Notes under the pieces: generated by a model | The model's database searches: none | Seen by the model: the letters and a program-made list of their open reading frames with translations, nothing else | What the model was told of the DNA's origin: nothing | Part shown: piece by piece, positions 24,253 to 37,849 of the stretch | Position numbering within the stretch: position 1 is the first letter of the stretch | Layout of the letters: the number at the start of each line of letters is the position of its first letter | Assembly: GCA_963920665.1 (NCBI GenBank) | Contig: OY987265.1 | Span: 43,777,001-43,841,000, forward strand | Length of the DNA: 64,000 nt | Origin: Straminergon stramineum | Taxonomy: Eukaryota; Streptophyta; Bryopsida; Hypnales; Calliergonaceae | Direction: 5' to 3' | Position numbers and translations under genes: made by a program

Positions 24253-27122
24253 AGGTAACTACACCTAAACTCACACAAATAAACAATTCAGCATGGTTCA
24301 CATTATTATTGATTGAAAAACTCGTTGTGGGTCTTGTTCGTAGTCAAAAGGGGATTCAAGATTCTCTTAGAATGCATTTTTTGGACATTGTATGAATAAA
24401 CTATATAATATTTAAAGTGTTGAAAATAGTTGTTGGGATCACCGACTTTAGACTCTCATGAATAGTAGGAGTATGTTTTAGGCAACAATATAGAGATGTT
24501 GGTTTTAGAAAGAGGTCGAAATTAGATGTAGTTTCCTTAAAACTAAGACATACTTACATTTACAATGTTCGGGGGGGGCAAAGCAAAAAAATCTTCACAC
24601 GCATTCTAGTCAACTCATTTTTTTTGCTCAAAGAAAAAGCATATAGCTTCCTACTAGTATGCCCAAGGGGGGTCTATTTGAAGAGTAAAGTGTTATAGAG
24701 ATGTATACAAGGCCAATACTGGAAAGAGGGTTTATAATGGATATGTATATCTTAGTTATTCAACCATTACTTAGAGGGGGGAAACACATGAACTTTTTAT
24801 TTTATTTTACAAATGGTAAAATTTGGGAAATTTGAATTCATTTTTCAAATTGGAGATCCTGATTTTGTAAGGAAAATTCAAGATGAACCAAGTACAAAAT
24901 AGGGGTGTAGACTTTTTCATTTATCCCTGAGTGGTGAAAGTAAGTAAGATTTATTTTATTTATTTTTAATTCCCATATGTTGAAAGATAGCACCACTACT
25001 CTAAGCAACTCCATAAATTTTTTGCTTGGATTCTACTAATAATAAACAATCATAATTATAGCTCGAAGATATATGTTAATGAAGAATTTAATTGGGGTAG
25101 TATGATTAGCTATGTTTTGCATGCATGGGTAGCGAGGGATATCCTTTGTTTCTCATTTCAAAATTAGTTTCTTTTTCAAATGTTAGTATCAACAATTCCT
25201 TAGGTTTTGTGTTTCATTCTAAATGCAATTCAATGTCGATAGAAGTATTTGATGATTAATTATAAAAGGATGAGACGTATCACCAAGGTACTTTGCCAAA
25301 AATGATCTAATTTATGGACCTATATGTACACTCTTTATCTCCATAGCAATCTACAAAATAACCCATCAAGCATTGTTTAGAAATTGTGGTGGTACAAGGT
25401 TAACGTCCTAACACACTAGACAAAGAAGGAAAATTATAACAAATAAAACATACTGTCATTGGAACCACAATGATAACATGTAGATTGTATGAATAATAAA
25501 TGAACTTATTGAAGTATAGACATTTGTGATTTACCCCTTACTCTTACAATCATGGTCTTAATAAATCAAACATCAAATAAACTTTAGTATTGTACAAAAT
25601 ATATATTTACAAATGATGCAAATCTCACATGACTTATCCCAAATTGTTAAATATATCTAGTGGCCGAAGTTGGGCCTTTTGGTTCTTCATGAATTAATAT
25701 AAAATTGAAAAATCCTAAAAATAAATATAAGTTTGATTGAATTTTTGGATATAGAATCCATTTATTAAATCAATACAATTGGAGATTAATATGGAAATTT
25801 CGATAAATAACTAAATAAATTATGAACTATGAAAATAGAAATAAAGATAATAGGCTATATACCTTCAATACAATTATTATTTTCTAAATGAATGGGTCCC
25901 TAAATCTTCATGGTCATATGAGAGATGCAATTTTTTTGTTAAATTTTTTTTATCATGTATTTCAAGTCTCAACTCATTAGGTATTTGATCCATATTCCTT
26001 GGCATTTTCAATTATTGAATCTTTTTTCATTGTAGATATGCAATTTACCTCCAAATATTTGAGAATTTTGAGTAAAATTGAAATGGATTATAGTATATGT
26101 CAATCTCAATTTTTTCGAAGTATACATATATAAAACATTAAGTATAATTTTTAAACTGATATTGGTGATCAAAATTGTAAAAATCTTTTGAAGCCCTTGC
26201 CATATCATTATAGAAGCATTTAACTTTGAATTTTTTCCCAAATATACATTTTTTAATTTTTAAAACTCAAATTTGGAATAATGGACTAAAGCTATGAAAT
26301 TTTTTACATAGAATAATATGAAGTCTAAGTGTTTGATTAATTGGGTTCAAGTTACTAATTTACTTTTTTGCTTGTTGTGAATTTTGCCACAAAGACCCCT
26401 TTTTCATTTAATTTATAAAGAGCACAATTTACATGTATGAATAAACATTAACATTTAATGAAAAATAACTTTCTTGTACATTCAACGATGCACATCACCA
26501 TCTTCTTTAGAAGCTTCTACTTGAATGAAAATGAAAAATGAATGTGAAGATGGTTATAGAATGATACACATCTGTTCTATACAAGAACAAAGGTTTAACC
26601 TTTAAGGAATATTTCATATCCAAGCTTCATCAAACTTCATTAGATTTCTACATTAAAACACAAATTTCAAAATTTTGATATTTTTCACATACAATAACTT
26701 ATATCTCAAATCTGATATCCTTTTTCCATAATTTCAAACATAAAATTGAATTTATATGATTTTAAAAAGAAATTTTCTTGTAAAAATTCTTGTAATGACA
26801 AAAATGCTTTAAATGATATAAAATTGTTAAGAAAAATGAAAATGAATAGAGACAAATATTATGGTGTAATTTGATGTATTCCTTTAGATGACATCAAGAA
26901 AAATTCCATAGAAAAAGTTCAAAAGTGGTGTATTTTGAGTTTTCAAGATGCTATCTTTAAAGTGTCACAAAAATTACAATTTGATCAATTAAAAAACATG
27001 GATTAAAAAGTAGATTAATCAAGCTACATTTTCTTAGTTAAGCTTAAAAACATTTAGAATCAAGAATTGTGTGAAAATTCATGTATCAACTTTCAAAATG
27101 CCTGTAGGACTTGCAATGTCCT
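24253..27122. other. AT-rich intergenic sequence, nothing recognised
   Basis: Long AT-rich stretch without supported coding sequence. A lone 'ttaacctttaagga' at 26595 resembles a family terminus but has no partner. Confidence 0.5.
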
Positions 27123-28054
27123 TTAACCCCTAAAGGACCATTGTCCCCTCGGGGGACAAAATGGATTTCGGGTAGGTTCCTATGACCTCAATTTTTAGTC
27201 AAACTTTTTGAAACTTTCTTATAAGATAGAAAAACTGATTAGCTTCGTGGGAATATAATTTTTAATTCAATCGGTGCCCGGGAGCAAAAGTTATGCCATC
27301 TTAAACATAATTTTCATGTCACCGGGCAGAAAAATAAATCCACAAAAAATTGAAATTTAATTTTTTGATTTTTTTTTTCTTATAGATTATATTTTTGCCT
27401 ACATGTGAAGCTTTGATTCATTCCATTTGGATAAGTAATGTGAAAGTTATGAACAATATTGTTTTTCGGGCAATATGAGCATCTTCTTGAAAAAATAACT
27501 TATAGGATTCATTTCTGAATGCAATTTTCACAATTTTTCAAAAAACATTGTTTGACAAAGTTAAGTTTGTTTGCTAGAACAATCCCACCATTGGGATTAT
27601 TGAGTTTCCATCCCATGTCGAAGCTATTAAAGATTTATTTTTTCATGTAATCTTAGACCTACTTCTACTTAACAATTTTTTAGAGAATGAAAATCAAGAG
27701 TTTTTCTGTTGAAATTTTTTTCCTAGAATATCAACTCAATTCTTCAACACAAAAAATTTTTAATTCACAGTCCATAGTGCAAAAAATTTCAAGAAAAGGT
27801 GGTCAAAGTCATCTGAAATTGCAGGCCAGTGTTCAAAAAAAATTCTTTTTCCAACTTTGAATGCTAATATCTCTCAATCTGTGCGGTCAAAATTCATGAA
27901 ATTTTTACCACATGTTCTGAGACAAGTAAAGTACAAGATCCTCGGGTTAGATTTTCTTAAAGTATTTTTTTTGGATTTTATGGGTGAACGCAGCAGAAAT
28001 GGCAGTTTTGAGTGGTTTTTGACAGAAAAATGGCCTTGGTCCTTTAGGGGTTAA
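27123..28054 (+). mobile_element. TTAA-flanked element C (932 bp)
   Basis: Begins TTAACCCCTAAAGGACC and ends GGTCCTTTAGGGGTTAA, a perfect 17-bp terminal inverted repeat including TTAA. The perfect ends and its similarity to D and to half of E mark it as a relatively young copy. No coding capacity for a transposase. Confidence 0.85.
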
Positions 28055-29745
28055 GGATTAATTACTCCATAGTCACATCAACATTCCGTGCCAAATAATT
28101 AATCAAAGCTAGAAAATGTAATTGAGCATACACCTCAAAATAAGAAGTTTGTTTTTGTCCCATACATCTTTTTCTTGAAAAAACAATATCCCCCGATGTT
28201 TGACATCTACGTTTTAGAAAAAAAAAATTCCCCGCAGGCACTTACTTCCAGGTAAAGGTTTTCAATTTCACAACTAATATGAAGTGCTTTGTTTCAGGTT
28301 CACATTTTCCTCCACATTGGATTTATGCTAAAATTGAATCAAATTCCATCTACAGGAAATCCAATACACGAGCGAGATCAAATATCATAGATGAAAATAA
28401 TTTTAATAATAAAAATTGTCCATGTGCTTTAAAAAAATGAAAATGAAATGAAAAAAAGTGAAATTTATTGTCCATCCACCCCAAACCAGGGCTTACAAAA
28501 TATAACATAACATACATTCAAGCAACAAGATTCTGGTTCAATTCTCTGTCCACTAAGCTAAGGTGATGGGCGAGGGGGTTTTGCTTGCTATGTATAAAAT
28601 ATAAAATATTCATTCCCATTTAAGTTACTGGCTCCGCTTGTTTTTCTTGACAAGTTGGTACTCCTTTCAATGTCCTTTTTTAATGCCTCTATAACTCTCG
28701 GTCAGAGGCTGTGTTTGCATGTACCGAACATCTAGGGAAAAAATTAACTTACCCGGGTTAACTTACACTTGTCCATCTTTGGGCGGTGACAATGGATGGA
28801 TGATTGTAGGTTGGTTTCCATCCAATTTAAATTTAAAAATGGAGTCTCCTGCCAACACTTGGCCGGGGAGTAGCTTAGTATACGCACCATATGACTTGTG
28901 TTGCAAACTACTGCGTGACCAAGATGACCACTTAAACCATTCAAATATCCGTTGTCCTTGGGGAAAAGAATTTGAGTGAATTTTTGAAATAATTTATCGA
29001 TTCATGATTCTAAGTTTAAAATCAAAAACAAAATTGGGTAAGGATTTTTTAAGATGGATCTAATCTAAGTTAAGGTGTCAAGGACAGATTAGAAGAGAAA
29101 GGCATCACCCACTAACTTAAGTTAGGTTTAAATTAACTTACAGTACAAAAAGGTAGCACGGTACAATTTGCATTTATAGACGGAGCTGCAGCTTGCTTGT
29201 GATGGATGAAGATTTATTTTTCTCTTGTGTATGGGCAGCAGGGCTTTCTCTTTTGGCATTATAGGGCCAGATTGCACTAGAAATAAAAATCTGGCTAAGA
29301 GATGGCAAGGAACTATGAGGTTTATCACCAAAAAGTTTCAAAACTTCAAAAAAATTTGGACAAATTCGCCAAATTGTGGATGGAAACAAAATTATGGACA
29401 TGTAATATGTGCTAATGTGATATTTTCTATCTAATACATGGATAAATGTTGAAATTTGGAGCATGACTATAATATTTTATGTTGCCACTTTGGCACTTCA
29501 TAAAAAACCATAATGGATAAATGGCAAGGATTCCCTTCCTTTGGAAATGGACAATTCCATCCAACAAAAGCAAGCAAATTAGATGTTGAAATAAGGGTGA
29601 AAGCATCAATGAGATGTAAGAAAAATTGGTCTCAAAAGAGACCATCTTTGCTTAAAATGCATACTTTGTGTAAAAACATTATAGGGTTGGTTTGGGGTAG
29701 ATTTAAAATTCTATTTGGTCATTAATATTAGATGTTGTTTTGTGG
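28055..29745. other. Intergenic, nothing recognised
   Basis: Short frames on both strands at 28719-28979 and 29128-29725 overlap antisense to each other and show no family resemblance. 'acttaagttaggttt' words occur near 29110. Confidence 0.4.
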
Positions 29746-29749
29746 AGCA

Positions 29750-30009
29750 TATACAATGATGATTATTGGGATTTGGTCGGGATTTGGTATTGCATGTAAA
29801 TATGATTTTTAAGCATAAACACTGGTGAATAATGTGCTATATATTCTAGAAAACTCAATAGCCTTCTTACTTCAAGTGGTTGTAATGATGTACTATATAT
29901 TTTATACATAGCAAGCACACACACACACTTGCCCATCACCTAAGATTAGAATGATAATTATCAAGATTTGGTATTGCGTGAAAATTTGATTTTTAAGCAT
30001 ATATATTGT
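29750..30009 (+). repeat. Older partial duplication preceding the 30-kb tandem repeat
   Basis: 'gatttggtattgc', 'atttttaagcata' and 'gtgctatatattctagaaaa' each occur at about 29770-29840 and again at about 29955-30025. A segment of about 180 bp was therefore duplicated before the larger event. Confidence 0.7.
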
Positions 30010-30650
30010 GCTATATATTCTAGAAAATCCAATTATAGCCTTCTTACTTGAAGTGGTTGTAACTACCATTGGTCATCCTTGATTGTTAAGCTTGTGAAGT
30101 AGTAAAATGGCATATTTTTTCAACCAAAAGTGAATGCTTCAAAAAGAAATCACACTTTTCAAAATAAGAAAAAATATATACAAAGAAACATATCAAGAAA
30201 AACAAATTGGTTACAATTGTAACTATATCATTGAAAAATACTTCTCAATAGTGGTTTGTTGCATGCACCAAATTTGAAGAATTGTTAAATCTTTCCCAAT
30301 AACTTAGATTTGGAACTAAATTGGTGATGTTATTCAAGATGGTAGTAAACAAATTAAATGATTATGGTACACTTGAAAATTCGACTCATAGAAGTGTGAT
30401 AGATTGATAGATTTGAAATTTCAATTCATGGTGGTAGGTATAGAAGCCCATCACTTCTTTCCTCTCCTTCAATTACAATATTTACTAGTACCATTTCCTA
30501 GTGCTCAATGGCCTTAATCTACTCATTTCATGTACTAATTCCATATAAACATGATTATTTACATATACTATATACTAGTAGAAACACCGTGTATCAATAA
30601 AATTGATACAAATAACATTTGATGACAATGAATCTACACAGAAGAAAGTT
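30010..30650 (+). repeat. Tandem duplication, unit 1 (about 638 bp)
   Basis: Starts near 'gctatatattctagaaaa' and ends near 'gaatctacacagaagaa'. It is repeated almost base for base immediately downstream (30651-31325), including long identical stretches such as 'gatggtagtaaacaaatta'. There is no coding sequence in it. Confidence 0.9.
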
Positions 30651-31325
30651 ATATATTCTAGAAAACCCAATTCTAGCCTTCTTACTTGAAGTGGTTGTAA
30701 CTACCGTTGGTCATCCTTGATTGTTAAGCTTGTAAAGTGATAAAAATGTCATGTTTTGCTTCTTTTTTTTGAAACCAAAATGTCATGTTTTTTCAATCAA
30801 AAGTGAATGCTTCAAAAAGAAATCATACTTTTCAAAATAAGAAAAACTACAGACAAAGAAACATATCAAGAAAAACAAATTGGTTACAATCGTAACTATA
30901 TTATTGGAATATACTTCTCAACAGTCGTTTGTTGTGTGCACCAAATTTGAAGAATTGCAAAAATCTTTCCCAATAACTTAGATTTGGAACTAAATAGGTG
31001 ATGTTATTCAAGATGGTAGTAAACAAATTAAATGATTATGGTACACTTGAAAATTCAACTCATAGAAGTGTGATAGATTGACAAATTTGAAATTTCAATT
31101 CATGGTGGTAGGTGTAGAAGCCTGTCACTTCTTCTTTCCTCTCCTTCAGCTACATTATTCACTCGTACCATTTCCTAGTGCTCAATGGCCTTAATCTACT
31201 CATTTCATGTACTAATTCCATATAAACATGATTATTTATGTATACTATATACTAGTAGAAACATCGTGTATCAATAAAATTGATACAAATAACATTTGAT
31301 GACAATGAATCTACATAGAAGAGAG
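30651..31325 (+). repeat. Tandem duplication, unit 2 (about 677 bp)
   Basis: Second copy of 30010-30650. It is longer by about 39 bp because of an insertion near 30745-30795, where 'aaaatgtcatgtttt' is itself duplicated around a T-rich run. The low divergence indicates a fairly recent event. Confidence 0.9.
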
Positions 31326-34300
31326 GCAATTTTAATCTATATTGTCTAACATTGAACACATATCATTTATAAGTGTAATTATTTTTGAGAAGGTAAAAAA
31401 TTTAATAATCAGGATATTATACCATTTCAATAGGTCGTTTTAAACCAATGCTAATTGTATAAGATAACACAAACAACCCTATTTTACAAAAACATTCATA
31501 TCATTAAACCTAGTTATATTCATCCTCATTGATGATATTTTGAGGACAAAAGCTAATACATGTTCTCTACTTGCCCCAAGAGACGATGGGATTTGGACGT
31601 CTAAATTCAAGTTTTGGATGTTCAAACCTCATTGGCCTCTAATATGTTTAGGATTTAGTATTGTTTTACTTGAAGTTGGGGATTTTTGTGTGAGAAATTA
31701 GTTCCTCCATAGACATTTAGTATTTTTGAAAACACATTAGTGAAGGGGTATGAGAGAGTTTGACTCTCTCAAAATCTTATATTTTTTTTAACCCTTTAAG
31801 GATGTTGAGGACAAAAAATAGTCGATGTATGACTTCATTGTTAAATAGAAAAAAAGAATGAATTTGATATCCAAGAACCAAAGTAATTTTGGTTACTACC
31901 TTAGTCAAGGGGGGCCACATTTCTTAAGGTCAACGAAGAACCATGGAATTCAATAACAAGAGTAACCTTGCTAAGTGACATCTTCGAAATACTAATTGTC
32001 ATGCATTTGATTGTTTACGAAACCAATCTTTAAAGCTAATACGTGCATCTTCAACATGAATCATTGAACTTCTAAAGGATTGCTAGGCCTAGAGTAGTGT
32101 TATGAACATTCTTTAGACAAGATATTGCTGGAATATATTATTTATCATAAATGATCAAATTTGGAAATTTTGTATCTATATTTGGAATCAATAATTATAG
32201 TATTATACAATTCATAACCAACTATTCCAAAAGAAGTGATTTAAAAAAATATTTTGGCCAATAAAATTATAGTTTGAAGGGAGAGAGAAATAACTCCAAT
32301 CATAAATTCTAGGTTGGCACATATTAAGAGTATTTCATATAGGGTCCCACAACTAGTCTCTAAGGACATAGATGAGTGACACCTAAGCTACTTATCCTTG
32401 TTTGGGGGAGATTCTATCCAATGTACTAATAATTTGAAAAATGAATGCCTCATATTGGAGTTATGAATTGGAAAATTATGATGGTTAGTGTATGTTAGAG
32501 TAGAAAGCATATTTCTTTGTTGAATGGGGTTTAATAATTTGAATTTGGAAATTGGATAGGGAATCATATTCTTTCTAGAATTTACTTTTGATATTAGTTT
32601 AAAGAGGAAGGTAATTAGTGGACAAAGTTTGTATAATATATAATTTTTGTTTATGTAGTAGGATACATGTTGAATATTTAGTGGCAATTTTATGGATATT
32701 ATTTTGTGGATAATTTTTTATAGCTTGGTAACTAAAGGAATTTAAATAAATCTTGTAGTTTTGATAAAGATGGTATATGAGTAGTTCCTTTAACATGATA
32801 ACCACTAGTGGTAGTACAATCCATCTATTGTTCTAAATGATTTGCACGAGTAATTGATATTTGTTGTTTTTCACCTTGATTCTAGTGACAAGAGGTAATT
32901 TCATTAAGTGAGTTCAAGAAATTGAATGTTATTTTCGAGTGTTAAGATGTTTGCAAGAGGATTTTTGTATGGAATGTTTGTTACACATAGGATGTCTAGA
33001 TAGTTTGAGTATTGTTGTTCACTCGTAGTTCTTATAAATGCCATTGAATGGGTATATCTATGTTGGGAGTGTGTGTCCAAGAATGTTGTCTTCAAATATG
33101 CTTGCATTCATTAGGATTCAACATCACTAAGCTTGGCTTTAAAGACAAGAAGTTTAGGGATTTCTTGACTTGCTTTGTTGTGTCTTTGCATATGTAGTAT
33201 GTGCTTTGGAAATGCAATTCAATAATCCATAATAATACAATATGTGAATTCAAGTGACTATTTGGTGTAAGTTGCATAAAGGGCATATTGTGAACAACTA
33301 TTAATTTGGCCCCAAATAAGTGCATATGATTTGAAGCCCATGTAATACCCACATCTAAATTTGAATGAATGTGTTATTTGTGAATCTAGGATTTGTAGGT
33401 TATTTTATTTGTGAATTTGGATGGTTGTACAAGTTATGCCACATAAGGTAGGAGGCTTGAATTGTGCTCAGGCATTTAGAATTGTCCCTACTTTAGCTCT
33501 CAAATGGACATGAAATGGTCCTTAAATCAACCTCTATAAATAGTCATTTGAATGGATCGAGAAAAAAAGTGTAATTTATTGCAAGAGCCAATCATTATCC
33601 TTGCTTTCCCCATTTCACTTTATAACTCCAAGTGAATAATTTATGGAAGACCTAGTCTCATAAATAGGGGCCTATGACAAAACTTGTTTGAAAATTCATA
33701 ACTAATTCAATAATGCTTCAAAAGAATAATGAAACCACCTATGTTACATTCTACATCTATTTCTCTTTGTCTAAAAAAATAGATAAAAATATTCCCATGA
33801 AAGTAAATACATGAAAAAGGTGAACCAGCCCTTACATGAATGGTTTATGAGCCTACTACCTTAACTTACTACAAACTCAGCAATTCAGTTTCTTGATGAT
33901 TTAATTAGTTTCTCTTCTCGTAGAATAAATGAGCCATGTAATTTGTATTAGATAAATTACCCCATTTCATGTCAAATGGGATCAAGTCCTTTGTGTGCAA
34001 AATTGATATTAGTGGTGTACATTTCAGAACTTAACTTAACTTAGTAAGTGAAGAGTGTCTGGTATTTGAGCGTGGGATTCTTGGTCAGAGTTCAAATTCT
34101 TTATAAATGCTCCATCAAGCTCTCTCCCCCATCTTTCCCATTGCAAGTTAAGCTTGCTGTACACAGCCTGTGCATTTACCAAATTAATTTCTTTATTTAA
34201 TTTTACAATATAAAATTTTATTTTGAAAAAAATGAAGGGGTCTTCATTGTGGGAGCTGTCCACGAATTTCATTTATAATATACTGCTGCAGCCAATTGCA

Positions 34301-34639
34301 AAGTAGCCAACAAGTATTGCACTGAAATCTTCATAAACATAATTATTCTCTCATTGACTGCATTTTAGGTTGCCCTGAGATGGTCCTTCATCCTTATTCA
34401 GTCTCACCCATTTAAATTTGATTTTCTAATCATTTTCAAATTTAAATTTAACAAATGATGGAACTTCATTGCAAGGAGTCTCCGCAACCACTAAGTTAAC
34501 GTAACTTAGGGTTGGCTTTCATGTGGAGTTTGGGGGTTGGTGAAGCTCACCGATGATTGGTAGGATGGGAGTTGTTTTTTAGTCCCGATTCCACCCAACA
34601 ATGCTAGCGCTTGAGCAAATAGATATGAGTCTACAAGCT
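31326..34639. other. Intergenic; minus-strand open frames at 32.4-33.35 kb without assignment
   Basis: Consecutive minus-strand frames at 33352-32388 (86, 67, 68 and 99 codons) read like a broken longer frame. I could not match them to any transposon or cellular family. 'TTAACCCTTTAAGGATG' at 31788 resembles a TTAA-element terminus but has no partner. 'ccttaacttac' and 'cttaacttaactta' words occur at 33.85-34.05 kb. Confidence 0.35.
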
Positions 34640-35579
34640 TTAACCCCTAAAGTTTCTTGACTATGTTTTCATCAAAAACACTCTAAAACTACCATTTCTA
34701 GTACAAGTACCACATTTTACCAAAAAAAACATTTTTGGACACATATAACTGTGTGATCTTGTAGTATGCTAATTCAAAAAGATTTAGAAAAAAAATTCAG
34801 AAATTCCCACCGTGTAGATTGCAAGATATTAGTGTTTGAATTGACAAAAATCCATTTTAGGGCCTTGCAACAAATTGGGTTGCTACAATTCACAAGGTCA
34901 CATTTGTATGAAAAAATGTCTGAAATGGTGGTGCTTCTCTGGATTTGTTCTTTAAGGCAAGTTAACTACATGCTTGAAAATTTTGAGATCATTTGGAATT
35001 GTAAAACATATAGGAAAAAAAATAGTAAATAGAAAGAAGTTGAGAATGATTCAAAATATTGAATTGTTCATAATTTAGTTATGGAATTGAAAAATGTCAA
35101 TCCCAATGGTTGTAATGTTGTAATAAAAAATTTGCATCCTAGAATTTATTTATTTTTCACAAAATATGAAAAATTGAGTTAAATAAAGGACTTCAAAGTT
35201 GATTTTAGAGTAGAGATTCCATAATTACCCACAAACTAAAACTCCTCATAACTTTCATCTCATTGATCAAAATGGAATGATTCAAAGCTTTCCTCATATA
35301 TATAAATCTAGAAGACCAATTTGAAATTTTTATTTTTGAAAAAAGTGATTTTTTCTGGTTTGATAGGATTGCTTGAGTTAAGAAACATACATCATTTTGG
35401 ATCATAACTTTTCACTTGTATACTAAAATGAAATGAAATTTAGCACTCATGGAAGATATTCCTCGTCCACAGTTTGTAAAAGAATTTCAGCCTAAATAAG
35501 TAAGATCTTTGCTCACATGTACTTGCACAAAAAAATTATGTTGTCAAAAATACAAGGCCAATCATTTGAAGGTGTTTAT
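34640..35579 (+). mobile_element. TTAA-flanked element B (about 940 bp), degenerate right end
   Basis: Begins TTAACCCCTAAAG and is collinear with element A throughout, for example 'actaccatttcta', 'tttgtatgaaaaaatgtc', 'cataactttcatctcattg' and 'gatattcct(c/t)gtccac'. The right terminus has decayed to 'ggccaatcatttgaaggtgt'. It is clearly the same subfamily as A but older, or mutated at one end. Confidence 0.8.
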
Positions 35580-36205
35580 CTTATATATAACTATGTCGTC
35601 ACTTGGGTTGAGAGCAACTAGCCCACTAGTTTCTCGCAACTTTAGATGGGCTCATGTAAAGGGACCCCAACCCTCATCACTATTCGGCCCGCATGTACTT
35701 GTTGTGTATATTTTTTGTTTTGAAATAAGTACATGAAGGCAGAACTCGAAAGAAAGTTCTTTTAGGGTGAGTTACCTTATATGAGTGTCAACTTACTACA
35801 TTTTATCCAACAAGGTCGGACAAACCAAAAAGTGAATTATGAATGGTCAAACAATTTGTTTTTAAGAAACCCAAGTTATTCTATAAATAATAATAGAAAA
35901 AATTCTTTAATTATAATTATAATTGACATAATTTTATGTACACATTACAATTTTCAAAATTGCAACATTTTTTCAATCATAATTTTTGAAAATATCTATA
36001 TGTAAAGATTTTTTTTTCCATTTATAATCAATCTTTATCAATCAAGTATAAAGGTTGCAATGATACAAGGCCTTTCAGAGTTGACAATACACTAGCTTTT
36101 TCTGCAAACACATTTTCTTCTTCGTACTTTCAATATTCAAGATTTACAACAATGGATTGAAATGTTTATTTATCTTTGGCCTACTCCTAGTTCATTTTTT
36201 CAATA
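35580..36205. other. Intergenic, nothing recognised
   Basis: AT-rich sequence with no supported gene or repeat boundary. Confidence 0.45.
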
Positions 36206-36213
36206 CAAAAACT

Positions 36214-36884
36214 CTAATCTATACCTTAAATGAGGTTGTTTATTTTGATTTGTTTGATACAGTGAGATCTCCATAACCACGTGTCCCCAATTTTCATTTT
36301 TGGTAAAGTTGGAAAGCTCTTTGCAAGGAAGGGTGCATGGACTTTGTTTTGTAGTGTTTTGCTTACAACAAAAAAAGATTGAATTGAAAAAGAAATTGAA
36401 AAATGAAAAATGAAAAAATACTTGCACTTTTTTCTTATTTTGTCCATGGCAAAAACACAAGGCACATGAATTTCTTTTGAAATTACAAGGCAAAATAATG
36501 TGAACTCCCAAGAGCCTAAGTCTTGAGGGCAATCTTTAAAAAAGGGGCCTAGTTTGTCCTCAATTGTGTTATCTAGAATTCATCATCCAATCCAACTCTA
36601 CAAAATTAGGAGTTGGCCACCCTATTAGCTTGTTATACATACTAGAGTGCCTTATGTCATTGCCACAATATAAGAAAATAAAAGTAATCCTCTCATTTAT
36701 TTAATTTATAAAAATTTCAAACTTCAATATCTTTTTATTGTGAGTTGGAGTGCCAACAAACAAAATCCATGCAATCCTCCTCGTGGAGGTTTTTTCAATG
36801 GTACCAAGAATACAATTGGGGAACTCATGGTTACAGAGATTTTGTTTTAAGAAACAAAATGAACAACCTCATTTAAGGTATAGA
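36214..36884. mobile_element. Foldback-type inverted repeat element (about 90-bp arms)
   Basis: The left arm 36214-36305 is the inverse of the right arm 36793-36884. Both contain 'aacaacctcatttaaggtat' (or its complement), 'aattgggga' and 'tggttatggagat'-like words. The spacer of about 490 bp has no coding capacity. This looks like a miniature inverted-repeat element or a hairpin-forming duplication. Confidence 0.65.
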
Positions 36885-37605
36885 TATGTTGAATTGGGCA
36901 TTTCTTTGGCCATCGTAAATGTGACTTCAAACTATCTAAACCCTTAGTCAATGACAAAAAAATTAATTATTTTTTCATATAAAATTTAAAAATTCATTAT
37001 TTATTCACATGTGGTCCAAAAACCATATTCTAAAATTCAAGAATTCCTTATCACTTGCACTAAAAAACAAGTGAAATTTCATAATTTACTTCAATGTTAA
37101 AGCGAAACCTTACTAAAAAATTGACTGCTATAAGTATACTTACATTATAATCATTGTGAATGCATTGTGAATTCATTGTGAACTCACCTATTGATTGTGA
37201 CCTAAGGACATTAGTGCTGCACATAGTGACCATAAAATGTCCCACTTCTTCTCCTGAAGATTTTGGAGTTTTCTAGTTTATTCATATGGTGCCCAAAAAA
37301 TTATTTTCACAAGATTAAAAAAATATTCCTTTTACTCATTACACTCATATAAAGCATCTTTGAACCTAAATAATGGTAATCAGAACTGCCTTTAGAATAG
37401 AAATAGGCAAACTATAATTGATGAAGTGGAGAGTGGAAACCACAAATAATATGTATGAGTACTCAATTGAGATGTTCATGGCAAATTTGAAAGCATCTTT
37501 TGCAAAAGCATATAAATTTATTGCTATAAAGAGGCAATCTATCTTGGGCCTTCTTATGGGGAGGAGGGTTGCTATTATGTGACCACAGGGGTGAGCCCAT
37601 GAGCC
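36885..37605. other. Intergenic, nothing recognised
   Basis: AT-rich sequence. Three 'cattgtgaa(t/c)' words lie near 37155-37185. No gene is supported. Confidence 0.4.
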
Positions 37606-37815
37606 TAGAATACTATACACCTATTTTATAGGTGTATATATCATAGAAATCGTCTATGATTATAGGATATATATGTTACAAATACCCATATTATAGGTGT
37701 TTATGATACATACACCTTCTATAGTGTGTGGTAACTATATTATAGGTACCTATAATGTAGTCTCAATGCTCTAAGCTTGCATTCTTGGGCTCACATACTA
37801 GCACCGTTGGGCACT
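37606..37815. repeat. Palindrome-rich AT repeat (possible relative of 3.1-3.27 kb)
   Basis: Contains self-complementary words such as 'cacctattttataggtg' and 'attataggtacctataat', followed by 'gggctcacatactagcacc'. It lies just downstream of the transposase pseudogene and could belong to the element's 3' end, but no terminus was identified. Confidence 0.35.
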
Positions 37816-37849
37816 TCTATGAATTATATATGTTATTGTCTTCAATTGT

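Noticed and set aside
26595..27126. 'TTAACCTTTAAGGA' start upstream of element C, possible extra element
   Set aside because: The expected right end (..GGTTAA) is absent, since the next TTAA belongs to element C in the wrong orientation.
31788..31830. 'TTAACCCTTTAAGGATG' as the start of another TTAA element
   Set aside because: No matching right terminus within 1.2 kb. It may be a solo remnant but is unsupported as an element.
32388..33352. Run of minus-strand open frames, possible broken gene
   Set aside because: No motif of any transposon or cellular family could be recognised, and the sequence is AT-rich enough to give such frames by chance.
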